From Tychonema sp. LEGE 07203 (GTDB taxonomy: Bacteria > Cyanobacteriota > Cyanobacteriia > Cyanobacteriales > Microcoleaceae): a DNA stretch of 41,916 nucleotides. The notes under the pieces were generated by a model that did no database searches, was not told the origin of the DNA, and was given only the letters and a program-made list of their open reading frames with translations. The DNA is taken from positions 1-41,916 of the forward strand of contig NZ_JADEXD010000043.1 in the NCBI RefSeq assembly GCF_015207285.1. Reading direction: 5' to 3'. Below are positions 24,130 through 31,567 of the stretch, one piece after another. Made by a program: the position numbers and the translations under genes. The number at the start of each line of letters is the position of its first letter. Position 1 is the first letter of the stretch.

Positions 24130-26895
24130 TTAACTAATTGTTTCCGGGAGATTGACAGGCAGAGCAACTGTAAAGGTAGTTTGGCCTGGCACTGATGCAA
24201 CTTCTATTTTAGCGCGATGTTTGTCAAGGATCTTTTTGACTATATCGAGACCGAGACCGCTGCCTTCTCCGGGGGGTTTTGTTGTGAAGAAGGGAGCGAA
24301 TATTTTGGGCATGACTTCGGTCGGAATTCCTTTGCCGCTATCGGTAACGCTGACTTTGATATAGTTGCCTTCCTGAAGGATGTCTAGAGTTAATGTGCCT
24401 TGATTGTCCATCGCTTGCAGGGCGTTGTGAATCAAATTTGTCCATACTTGATTCAGTTGGTCTACATAGCACATTACGGGCGGTATTTTTGCAAAGTTGC
24501 GGCTCACTTCGACGCCGTATTTGAGGTTATTTTGATACAGGGTAAGTACGGTTTCTATGCCTTCAGTTATATTTGATTGAACCATTGTTTCGGATGAGTC
24601 GTATCGAGCATAGGTTTTGAGGGCAAAGACGACTTTAGAAGCGCGATCGGCTGCGGTATTAATTGTTTGGGTTCCTCGCTGGATTTCTGAGAGTTTGTAG
24701 GCGATTTCTAAGACGCGATCGCGATCGACCTTTTGCAGCAAAGACAGAAAATCGTCGGCCTCGTAAATCCCCATATCTACCAAGGTGTCGGCGATATCAT
24801 CCGCTTCCTCAATGTCTTCGCCTTCGAGTTGACGAATCAAAGCCCGCTTTAACTTCCTTTCTTCTTTAGCTGTTAAAGTCATATCTTTTTGTAGCGAGCG
24901 ATACATTAATTGGCTAAAAGTGTCAGTTTCTGCGGGGGAAAGCGACTGAAAAAGTGAAGGCAAATTAATGATAGTTTGACCCAAAAACTTAATCATATTT
25001 CCCGCACTCGATCGGATCGCGCCCAGCGGAGTGTTCAACTCGTGAGCAACTCCGGCGACTAATTGACCTAAAGCTGCCATTTTTTCCGATTGAATCAACT
25101 CTTCCTGAGTGGTTTGCAGGTTGTCTAATGCTGTTTTGAGTTCTTGGGTTCTTTCCGCGACTTGGACTTCGAGGGTGCGGTTGTATTCCGCCACCAATTT
25201 TTCGGCTTGTTTGCGTTGGGTGATGTCGGCAAAAGCTGCGATCGCATAACTCACCTTGCCTTTATCATCGTAGATGGGCGTTCCCCAAACCTCGATCGGC
25301 ATAATCCTGTCAGGCTGGCGAATTTCCATATCATCAACGTTAACGCTTTCCCCTTTAAAAGCATTAGCAATTGGCTCTTTTTCTGCCGGATAAAGTTCGC
25401 TGCTACCTGCTTTGTAAGCTTGATAAATCTCTCGAATTTCTGACGCATCGTTATCGACGATGCCTTTACCTAATAAATTCTGAGCGCGAGAATTAACATA
25501 GTAAGGTTTGCCGCTAGAGTCGGCAACAAATATTCCCACCGGCACAGCTTCTAAAATTTGGTTTAGCCGACTTTCATTTTCAGACAATTCGGCATTCAAA
25601 GCTTGCATTTCTGTGAAGGATAATTGCAGTTGCTCCGCCATACTATTAAATGAATTGGCAAGTTCCCCGACTTCATCGTCGCGGTTAATTGTTACACTTT
25701 TTCCCCATTCACCTTTAGCAATATTTTTAGCCGCATCGTTCAAAGATAAAATTGGTTTGCTCACCCATCTCGCCGTCACAATCCCGACAATTATCGCCGC
25801 GATTAAAGCAGCAGCGCACAACAAAATTGTCGAGGCAGTGTTGGTATTAATTTGTGCCATGAAATCCGCTTCTGGCACAACCAAAACAATTAACCAATCC
25901 AATCCTTTATCATCTTGCCAGGGTAGAACTCGTAAAAATTGTTGTTTGCCCTGAATTTTGAATTCTAGTGACTGCGCGGTTTTGAGAGATTGGAACTCGT
26001 TAAAATTAGCTGCTAAATATTGAGCAGTGGTTTTGGTAAAAATATTTTTACTGTCAATTGCTTTAACTCGTTCCGCGCCGTAGTCTTTTTTGACGGTGTG
26101 AAACGGTCTTTCTCCTGTCGAAGTTGCGACTAACATTCCCGATCGCTCAACAATAAAAACTTGTCCGGTTTTGCCGATTTTCAAGCTTTCCAGAAACTTG
26201 CCAATCGTGGACAAATTAATATTAGTTAGCACTACGCCTTGCAATTTGCCTTGTTTGTCGTAGAAAGGCATAGATGCGCCGAGATAAGCAGTAAGGCCTG
26301 CCGTATTGGGATAAATCTTGCTCCAGGTGGGTTTGCCAGCACTTACCGCAGCTTTGTACCACGGGCGGGTGCGCGGGTCGAAATTAGTTTTGTTGTTTAA
26401 GAATTGGGCGATTTCGCCGGATTCATTGGTGCTGTAGGTGCGAAAATCATAGTTGCTGGCTGCTGTAGATATTCTCAAAGTCAGGGAGCCGTCGTCGAGC
26501 CTTTCTGCGCCCAAGTTGTCTTTTTGTTCTAACCCTAAACCTGTAAAAGTGAGCGTATCAAATATCTGAAGCTGCCGCCAGAAATGACGCTGTAAAACAG
26601 GTAAATTTTCCAGGTTGAGGGTACCGAGTTCGATCGCAGCAGCATTGATCTGGTTGACCTGATGCGGTACACTCAGGTAAGTACCCAGGTTTTGTTCGAC
26701 GCGGCTGCCTACTTCTGCCATCAGCCGATCGGCAATTTGATTAACTGCCTTTTGTCCGTTTTTAAATGAGAGATATCCTACCACTCCCACCGCCGCAAAA
26801 ATTTGCAAGACGAAGGGAACTATCAAAACTGTTCGCAGGGTTCGGAAGCGAGCAGTTTTTGCTGCTAAGAAGCCAGTAGATTTGGTGTGGTTCAC
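24130..26895 (-). CDS. Cache-HAMP-PAS sensor histidine kinase
   Basis: This 921-residue membrane kinase has, in order, a membrane helix (~20-42), a periplasmic dCache-type sensor (~45-345, with DPRTRPWYKAA at ~173-183), a second membrane helix (~354-376), HAMP (~377-430), a PAS domain (~443-560), a coiled coil (~562-605), an H-box with His618 (GVAHELNTPLG), and an HATPase_c domain with N-box Asn824 (LIHNALQAMD) and DSGKGIP (~852-858). A ~100-residue, Glu/Asp-rich helical insertion (~645-745) separates the H-box helix from the second dimerisation helix. Cache domains usually bind small ligands such as amino or carboxylic acids; the ligand here is unknown. The start is GTG at 26895 with no clear Shine-Dalgarno. 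A lone receiver follows 10 bp downstream. Confidence 0.92.
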   Translation of the reverse strand: MNHTKSTGFLAAKTARFRTLRTVLIVPFVLQIFAAVGVVGYLSFKNGQKAVNQIADRLMAEVGSRVEQNLGTYLSVPHQVNQINAAAIELGTLNLENLPVLQRHFWRQLQIFDTLTFTGLGLEQKDNLGAERLDDGSLTLRISTAASNYDFRTYSTNESGEIAQFLNNKTNFDPRTRPWYKAAVSAGKPTWSKIYPNTAGLTAYLGASMPFYDKQGKLQGVVLTNINLSTIGKFLESLKIGKTGQVFIVERSGMLVATSTGERPFHTVKKDYGAERVKAIDSKNIFTKTTAQYLAANFNEFQSLKTAQSLEFKIQGKQQFLRVLPWQDDKGLDWLIVLVVPEADFMAQINTNTASTILLCAAALIAAIIVGIVTARWVSKPILSLNDAAKNIAKGEWGKSVTINRDDEVGELANSFNSMAEQLQLSFTEMQALNAELSENESRLNQILEAVPVGIFVADSSGKPYYVNSRAQNLLGKGIVDNDASEIREIYQAYKAGSSELYPAEKEPIANAFKGESVNVDDMEIRQPDRIMPIEVWGTPIYDDKGKVSYAIAAFADITQRKQAEKLVAEYNRTLEVQVAERTQELKTALDNLQTTQEELIQSEKMAALGQLVAGVAHELNTPLGAIRSSAGNMIKFLGQTIINLPSLFQSLSPAETDTFSQLMYRSLQKDMTLTAKEERKLKRALIRQLEGEDIEEADDIADTLVDMGIYEADDFLSLLQKVDRDRVLEIAYKLSEIQRGTQTINTAADRASKVVFALKTYARYDSSETMVQSNITEGIETVLTLYQNNLKYGVEVSRNFAKIPPVMCYVDQLNQVWTNLIHNALQAMDNQGTLTLDILQEGNYIKVSVTDSGKGIPTEVMPKIFAPFFTTKPPGEGSGLGLDIVKKILDKHRAKIEVASVPGQTTFTVALPVNLPETIS

Positions 26896-27623
26896 AACAT
26901 TGATGCTTGTTTTTCGTAGAAACCGGGTTGACTATCGCAAGTTTTATCCCTGTTATTGACTTTTGTCAAAGTCTGCTGATTTTGTAGATGCTACCTGTGA
27001 ACTGCTAGCGCACCGCCAAACTATACAATATTTTTATGCTCTAATTAATAAAATAAAAGCGCCTGCTTTTAATTGTACAGCAAAATAGACTTAGTATCCC
27101 GACAATTGGCGCATTTGTTGCATCTGAAAAATCAGACAGAGCGCCTCTACGGCCACAAGTCTCACCCTCGCGGGATAATTCGATTGCTTGCAAAAATTTA
27201 CCTTGTGCGCGGCATCAGATAAATCAGCCGTGTTTCTTAAATTGTCCGATCCAAGTAGCTGATTTGTGAATGGCGGATGGCGCGTTTTGCAATAGATAGA
27301 ATCTCGCGCGATATCCTCTGGTTGCACTAAATTTTCAACTAAGTCAGCCGCTGCGAATTTGCCCGCTGAATTGCCACTACCGCAGTTTGAGGTGGATGGT
27401 TAACTTTTTTTTCAGATCGATTAGAGCCTGCAGGCACTTTAGAAGTGTGTATTATAGCGGTTCTCAGTAACAGGAGCTAGGGAGCATCTCATATTTGTAA
27501 AAACACTTTTTTTGACCAATAATTTCAAAGGTGGTAAAAGCCCCTGGATTTATCCGTGGAATCAATCGAGAGCATCTCAAATCTCAAATCCTCAAGCCCC
27601 CAAATTTATCCGTGGGGTAAATC

Positions 27624-27658
27624 GAAAATCGAAAATCAAAAATCAAAAATCAAAAATC
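27624..27658. repeat. GAAAATC / AAAAATC heptamer array
   Basis: Five consecutive 7-base units (GAAAATC twice, AAAAATC three times). It is close in sequence to the TAAAATC array at 19459-19493. Located downstream of the OmpR-type regulator gene. Confidence 0.8.
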
Positions 27659-27704
27659 TAATGACGGGATTGCACGCAAAACTTGCGTACCGTACAGGTA
27701 CAAA

Positions 27705-27731
27705 TAAGGACACAACCATGTTGTGTCCTTA
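27705..27731 (-). terminator. 12-bp stem-loop after the OmpR-type regulator
   Basis: TAAGGACACAAC (27705-27716) pairs perfectly with GTTGTGTCCTTA (27720-27731) around a CAT loop. On the minus strand a TTTG run follows. It lies 46 bp past the regulator's stop codon and fits an intrinsic terminator. Confidence 0.65.
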
Positions 27732-27776
27732 CGTGATGTTGGCTGCAACTTGCAACCGTACAGCAGATTTAAAAGT

Positions 27777-28520
27777 TTAACCAAATCTATAGCCGAACCC
27801 CCGTACCGTAATGATGTATTCCGGTTTGCCCGGATCGATTTCCAACTTTTCGCGCAGCCAGCGGATGTGAACATCAACTGTTTTGCTATCTCCGATAAAA
27901 TCGTGACCCCAAATTTTTTCCAGCAACCTATCGCGAGACCAAACTCGCCGGGGATTGCTCATAAATAGTTCTAGCAAGCGAAACTGTTTAGGAGACAATT
28001 TTACTTCTATGCCGCGAACCAATACGCGGCATTCTTCGGGATACAAAGTTATGCTCTGATGTTGCAGCATCACCGGTTGCGATAACTGACTGACAAGGCG
28101 CACTCGACGCATCAGCGCCCGACAGCGAGCGATAAATTCCCGCATTCCAAAAGGCTTGGTGAGATAATCATCCGATCCGGCTTCTAGATAAAAAGCGCAA
28201 TTGTTGGCACTTCCTCTTGCACCGACAATTAAAATAGGAACTGGATTTCCTTGATGGCGTAACATTCGACACAGATCCAAACCGTTAATTGAATCCATAA
28301 TTAACAGGTTAAACGCAAATTCACCGGGGTATGACGAGGAAGCCTGCACAGAAGGCAGAGCGCCCGGCCCGTCGCTAGTTACCACCACCTCATAGCCCTG
28401 TTCTTTAAGGGCTAAAGCTAGCATTTCCCGCAACAAATCTTCACCTTCTAATAACAAGATGCGGCCGGCTTGTCCAACAGCCAACCTTGAAGGGCTTTCG
28501 CTTAATTCAGCAGAAGACAT
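27777..28520 (-). CDS. OmpR/PhoB-family response regulator with atypical receiver
   Basis: This 247-residue protein has an N-terminal receiver (~20-140) and a C-terminal winged-helix DNA-binding domain (~150-245), where KTVDVHIRWLREKLE and VRGFGYRFG are diagnostic of the OmpR/PhoB type. The receiver is unusual: the first acidic cluster is EGED (25-28) instead of (V/E)DD, the Thr/Ser switch position is Gly100 (LIVGARG), and the acceptor Asp76 is followed by SINGLDL with no Pro. Lys122 (LTKPF) is kept. It may be phosphorylated weakly or not at all. The cyanobacterial stress regulator NblR is a known precedent for phosphorylation-independent action, but I cannot confirm that this is NblR. It is not next to its own kinase; the kinase operon downstream is 881 bp away. 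Confidence 0.88.
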   Translation of the reverse strand: MSSAELSESPSRLAVGQAGRILLLEGEDLLREMLALALKEQGYEVVVTSDGPGALPSVQASSSYPGEFAFNLLIMDSINGLDLCRMLRHQGNPVPILIVGARGSANNCAFYLEAGSDDYLTKPFGMREFIARCRALMRRVRLVSQLSQPVMLQHQSITLYPEECRVLVRGIEVKLSPKQFRLLELFMSNPRRVWSRDRLLEKIWGHDFIGDSKTVDVHIRWLREKLEIDPGKPEYIITVRGFGYRFG

Positions 28521-29084
28521 AAATATCAGTGGGAGTTATGTTTGTATGTGGCTAGCGGGAGGTGCCTTCTTCAGTAGCTGAGGCACTCTCGCGCTGCGAT
28601 CGCGCGATCGACCGCCATTTGTTCGTTAGCGAAGCCCTCGAAGAGGATCGCTTGTAATCTTTAGCCAGCCCATCCCACAGACACGCGATCGGCTATTTCT
28701 ACTTGCTCGTGCAAATAGTACAGCCGTAAAGCAGTTGCGATAGCTGCGCTGTCTGCCTGCGTCCAGGTCTCAGAAGCCAGGTCATTTTTAGGGGTTGGTG
28801 TTAACTTCATAAAACATTGCCCGCCGTTAATTGACCAGGTAACACCCAATCTATAGGGAGATACTTGTTATATTACTCTTAAAACGTTATTTAAAGGTAA
28901 AGTTTTGGCGATCGATTGGTTAAATTATTAAAGTTAAGTAATATAACTGTAAAGTTGCGATCGCAATGTAGAGCGAACTGTAGGGCTTTGTTTAATAGTA
29001 CAATAATAAGTTTGCCCAAAGGCTTTTTTCTTAGCTTGCCGGCTAGGATCGAGTTTGTAAGTAAAAATCTGTAAACTGCCTATA
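28521..29084. other. divergent spacer, possible small gene inside
   Basis: This 564-bp region separates two divergent genes. It contains a HIP1-rich segment (about 28597-28612, GCGATCGCGCGATCG), a GCGAAGCCCTCGAAGAGGAT repeat-like string near 28634, and a weak minus-strand open frame (28661-28810). AT-rich DNA at 28860-29060 (GTTATATTACTCTT, TTAAATTATTAAAG) is the likely promoter zone for the creatininase-family gene. Confidence 0.45.
28661..28810 (-). CDS. possible 49-residue protein
   Basis: A minus-strand frame starting at ATG 28810 would encode MKLTPTPKNDLASETW... ending SVGWAG. It is acidic and partly helical (AIATALRLYYLHEQVEIAD), with no recognised domain. There is no good ribosome binding site, and the frame is open 39 bases further upstream. 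The helix-like composition is the only argument for a gene. Treat as doubtful. Confidence 0.3.
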   Translation of the reverse strand: MKLTPTPKNDLASETWTQADSAAIATALRLYYLHEQVEIADRVSVGWAG

Positions 29085-29831
29085 ATGTTGCTGCATTTGA
29101 GTACCTGGCCCGAAGTAGAAGCTTATTTAGAAAGTTCCCGCGGCATAATTATCCCGATCGGCTCCACGGAACAGCACGGACCCACCGGCTTAATCGGAAC
29201 TGACGCGATTGCTGCGTCTGCGATCGCCCTTGGTGTCGGCGAAGCTGCCCATACCTTAATCGGCCCGACAATTAATGTGGGGATGGCCTTGCACCACACC
29301 AGCTTTCCCGGCAGCATCAGCCTCCGACCGCAGACGCTGATTCTGGTAATCAGGGATTATATCACATCTTTAGCAAAAGCGGGATTTGAGAAATATTTCT
29401 TCATCAACGGTCACGGCGGCAACATTGCCACGATGAAAGCAGCATTTTCCGAGACTTACGCGCATTTGTCGGACTTGAATCTATCGAATGCCGATCGAAT
29501 CCAGTGTCAAATCGGCAACTGGTTCATGTGCGGTTCAGTCTACAAACTCGCCAAAGAATTGTACGGAAATCAAGAAGGCTCCCACGCCACCCCCAGCGAA
29601 ATCGCCTTAACCCAGTACCTTTATCCCGAAGCAATCAAACAAGCTCCGCTTTCGGAAGAAGTTGCATCTGGGTACAAAATTTACAGTGCTGCTAGCTTCC
29701 GCCGCCGATATCCCGACGGCAGAATGGGTTCAAATCCGGCTTTAGCCACCCCCGAACACGGCCAGCAGTTGTATGAATTAGCAGTCAAAGAACTGACTAA
29801 TAATTATTTGGAGTTTTTGAACTCAGATTAA
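29085..29831 (+). CDS. creatininase-family amidohydrolase
   Basis: This 248-residue protein matches the creatininase (creatinine amidohydrolase) superfamily. Metal-site and active-site motifs are present: IGSTEQHG (Glu29, His31), GTDAI (Asp40), HHTSFPGSISL (~69-79) and NGHGGN (107-112, His109), with a downstream EGSHATPSE containing a likely Glu ligand. These enzymes cleave or open cyclic amides; other members act in riboflavin or F420-like pathways (for example, ArfB/FAPy deformylase) or in mycofactocin maturation. In cyanobacteria the substrate is not known, so creatinine itself should not be assumed. The ATG at 29085 is the natural start. It is followed by a hairpin repeat (29874-29993) and then convergent rpsF. 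Confidence 0.88.
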   Translation: MLLHLSTWPEVEAYLESSRGIIIPIGSTEQHGPTGLIGTDAIAASAIALGVGEAAHTLIGPTINVGMALHHTSFPGSISLRPQTLILVIRDYITSLAKAGFEKYFFINGHGGNIATMKAAFSETYAHLSDLNLSNADRIQCQIGNWFMCGSVYKLAKELYGNQEGSHATPSEIALTQYLYPEAIKQAPLSEEVASGYKIYSAASFRRRYPDGRMGSNPALATPEHGQQLYELAVKELTNNYLEFLNSD

Positions 29832-29873
29832 CGTTTTTTCGGTTCGTTACCAAGAAAGAGCGGGGGTAACAGA

Positions 29874-29993
29874 GATGTTGCACCATTCTCAACAAGCCTT
29901 TGTGGGGCGGGTTCTCTGCCGGCCCCACAAAAAAACTCACTCTTTGACAAAACAAGCCCGACAGCCTGTGCGATCGAGAATAGTGCAAGATAT
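29874..29993. repeat. ~120-bp hairpin repeat, copy 2 (partner at 799-917)
   Basis: Ends GTTGCACCATTCTC and GAGAATAGTGCAAGATATC are inverted repeats with one or two mismatches; inside are GTGGGGCGGG...CCGGCCCCAC and ACAAGCCCGACAGCCTG. The block order equals copy 1. It sits between the convergent creatininase-family gene and rpsF, where it could act as a shared transcription end. Confidence 0.75.
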
Positions 29994-30027
29994 CAGTAAC
30001 TAAAACGAACCAGCAAAAAAACTCGTT

Positions 30028-30369
30028 TTAGGCGACGGCTTCCTCTTCCGCTTCAGCTTCCGGTTCAGGTGCATCTGGCACATCTTGCTTGATCGTCAAA
30101 TAGCGGATGACTTCCTCGCTCAAACGCATGGCGCGTTCCATCGGAAAAATTGCAGCGCCCGGAGCAGTATAGTTCATTTGAACGTATACTCCGTCGCGGT
30201 GCTTGCCGATTTCGTAAGCCAAACGGCGCTTGCCGCGGTGCTGAGTTTCGATATTTTCAGCACCTCGATCGCGCAAAATAGTTTGATATTTGGCGATCGC
30301 CTGGTCAGTCATTTCCTCGCCCAAGTCCGGACGCAGAATGTACATTGTTTCGTAAATAAACGGTTTCAT
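30028..30369 (-). CDS. rpsF: 30S ribosomal protein S6
   Basis: This 113-residue protein binds the central domain of 16S rRNA in the small subunit together with S18. The start ([19 protein letters not shown]) and the core [20 protein letters not shown] (~47-66) are typical of cyanobacterial S6. The C-terminus has an acidic tail ([13 protein letters not shown]), common in this family. The ATG at 30369 is preceded by AAGGG 10 bases upstream. In many bacteria rpsF is with ssb and rpsR; here it is alone, as usual in cyanobacteria. It is divergent from an ABC permease gene with only 66 bp between start codons, so their promoters overlap or face each other. Confidence 0.95.
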   Translation of the reverse strand: MKPFIYETMYILRPDLGEEMTDQAIAKYQTILRDRGAENIETQHRGKRRLAYEIGKHRDGVYVQMNYTAPGAAIFPMERAMRLSEEVIRYLTIKQDVPDAPEPEAEAEEEAVA

Positions 30370-30435
30370 GGCAATAATCCCTTATGGACAAACAAGGCTT
30401 CTCGCGAAGCAAGGACTTATCATCATATCCCAACA

Positions 30436-31302
30436 ATGAACAATTTCAAAACTAAAAAATCGAATTCCCCAAACAATACTGCCTCCCGGTGGAGCACGCT
30501 GTGGACGTACACTTTCATGGGGGCGATCGCACTTTTAATGCTCTTCCCCCTGCTGTGGCTGCTGAGTACCTCCCTCAAATCCCCGCAAGAAAACATCTTT
30601 CAATATCCCCCGCAACTGTTGCCGCAACAGCCAACCCTCGAAAACTTCATCAAAGTCTGGCAAACCAACCCCTTCGGCCGCTACCTGTTCAACAGCACTT
30701 TGATTGCAGTCCTCACAGTCAGCATCAACGTTTTGTTTTGCGCCCTCGCCGCTTACCCCTTAGCCCGACTCAACTTTCGCGGCCGCGAAGCCATCTTAAT
30801 TGCGATCGTTTCCACAATCATGATTCCTTTCCAAATAGTCATGATTCCCCTGTACATACTGATAGTACAACTCGGATTAAAAAATAGTTATTTAGGCGTA
30901 ATCTTTCCCGGACTAGCATCAGCCTTCGGCATATTTTTATTGCGGCAAGCATTCCTCGCAGTTCCCAAAGAATTAGAAGAAGCCGCCCGCATTGACGGCT
31001 GCAGCGAATTAGGCATTTGGTGGCACGTCATGATTCCGGCAATTAAGCCAGCTTTAGTCACTTTAGGAATTTTTGTATTTATCGGTTCTTGGAGCGACTT
31101 TTTGTGGCCGCTGCTAGTTTTAGACAGACCGGAATATTACACATTACCTTTAGGTGTCGCCAATTTAGCCGGGACATTTTCTTTAGATTGGCGTTTGGTG
31201 GCGGCGGGTTCTATCATTTCTATTGTTCCAGTTTTAGGACTGTTTTTGGTCTTGCAAAAATACATTGTGCCCACAGAAACAGCCGCCGGAGTCAAAGGAT
31301 AG
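30436..31302 (+). CDS. carbohydrate-type ABC transporter permease (MalG/UgpE-like)
   Basis: This 288-residue inner-membrane protein has six hydrophobic segments and the permease EAA loop EAARIDGCSELGIWWHVMIP (about residues 179-198), which contacts the ATPase. It belongs to the MalG/UgpE/AraQ half-permease group for sugars or glycerol-3-phosphate. I place the start at the ATG at 30436 (MNNFKTKKSN): the frame is open far upstream but that part overlaps rpsF on the other strand. Its partner permease, binding protein and ATPase are not in the window, so it is an orphan subunit. The substrate is unknown. Confidence 0.88.
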   Translation: MNNFKTKKSNSPNNTASRWSTLWTYTFMGAIALLMLFPLLWLLSTSLKSPQENIFQYPPQLLPQQPTLENFIKVWQTNPFGRYLFNSTLIAVLTVSINVLFCALAAYPLARLNFRGREAILIAIVSTIMIPFQIVMIPLYILIVQLGLKNSYLGVIFPGLASAFGIFLLRQAFLAVPKELEEAARIDGCSELGIWWHVMIPAIKPALVTLGIFVFIGSWSDFLWPLLVLDRPEYYTLPLGVANLAGTFSLDWRLVAAGSIISIVPVLGLFLVLQKYIVPTETAAGVKG

Positions 31303-31309
31303 AATGAGG

Positions 31310-31446
31310 CCATGGGGGATGGGGGATTGGGCGAGCGCGAAGCGGAGGGATGGGGCCTTGGTAATTGGGCGAGCGCGAAGCGGAGGGATTGGCCCGCGCA
31401 GGGCCGAAGGGCGAGCGCGAAGCGGAGGGATGGGGCATTGGGCATT
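31310..31446. repeat. GGGCGAGCGCGAAGCGGAGGGAT minisatellite
   Basis: Three copies of a 23-base G-rich unit (GGGCGAGCGCGAAGCGGAGG plus GAT) at 31329-31351, 31367-31389 and 31409-31431 are separated by GGGGC/TTGGG-type spacers and one GGCCCGCGCAGGGC block. Related units occur at 41841-41916, and the GGCCCGCGCAGGGC block recurs at 38545-38558. Confidence 0.75.
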
Positions 31447-31516
31447 GTCAGTCTAAAATTCTTCCTTCTTCCTGATGACTAATGACTAGCCTTCGGCTTC
31501 GCTGTTCGGCTAAAAT

Positions 31517-31542
31517 AACGGACAACGGACAACGGACAACGG
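31517..31542. repeat. AACGGAC heptamer array
   Basis: Three full copies of AACGGAC plus a partial fourth. Located just past the 3' end of the PgpH-type gene, on the far side from its stop codon. Confidence 0.75.
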
Positions 31543-31567
31543 ATTTTTCATGACTCAAAACTTCCCC

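Larger units (their letters stand above)
26896..27776. other. 881-bp spacer between the kinase and the OmpR-type regulator
   Basis: No convincing gene. A 78-codon minus-strand frame (27091-27327) starts with GTG, has no ribosome binding site and no recognisable domain. The right part holds two copies of ATTTATCCGTGG 56 bp apart (27548-27559, 27604-27615), a heptamer array (27624-27658) and a 12-bp-stem terminator (27705-27731). ATTATAGCGGTTCTCA near 27451 recurs near 35989. The kinase promoter presumably lies in 26900-27080, which is AT-rich (about 27005-27075). Confidence 0.5.

Noticed and set aside
27091-27327. 78-codon minus-strand frame between the kinase and regulator genes
   Set aside because: GTG start without a ribosome binding site and no recognisable domain; kept only as part of the spacer description.
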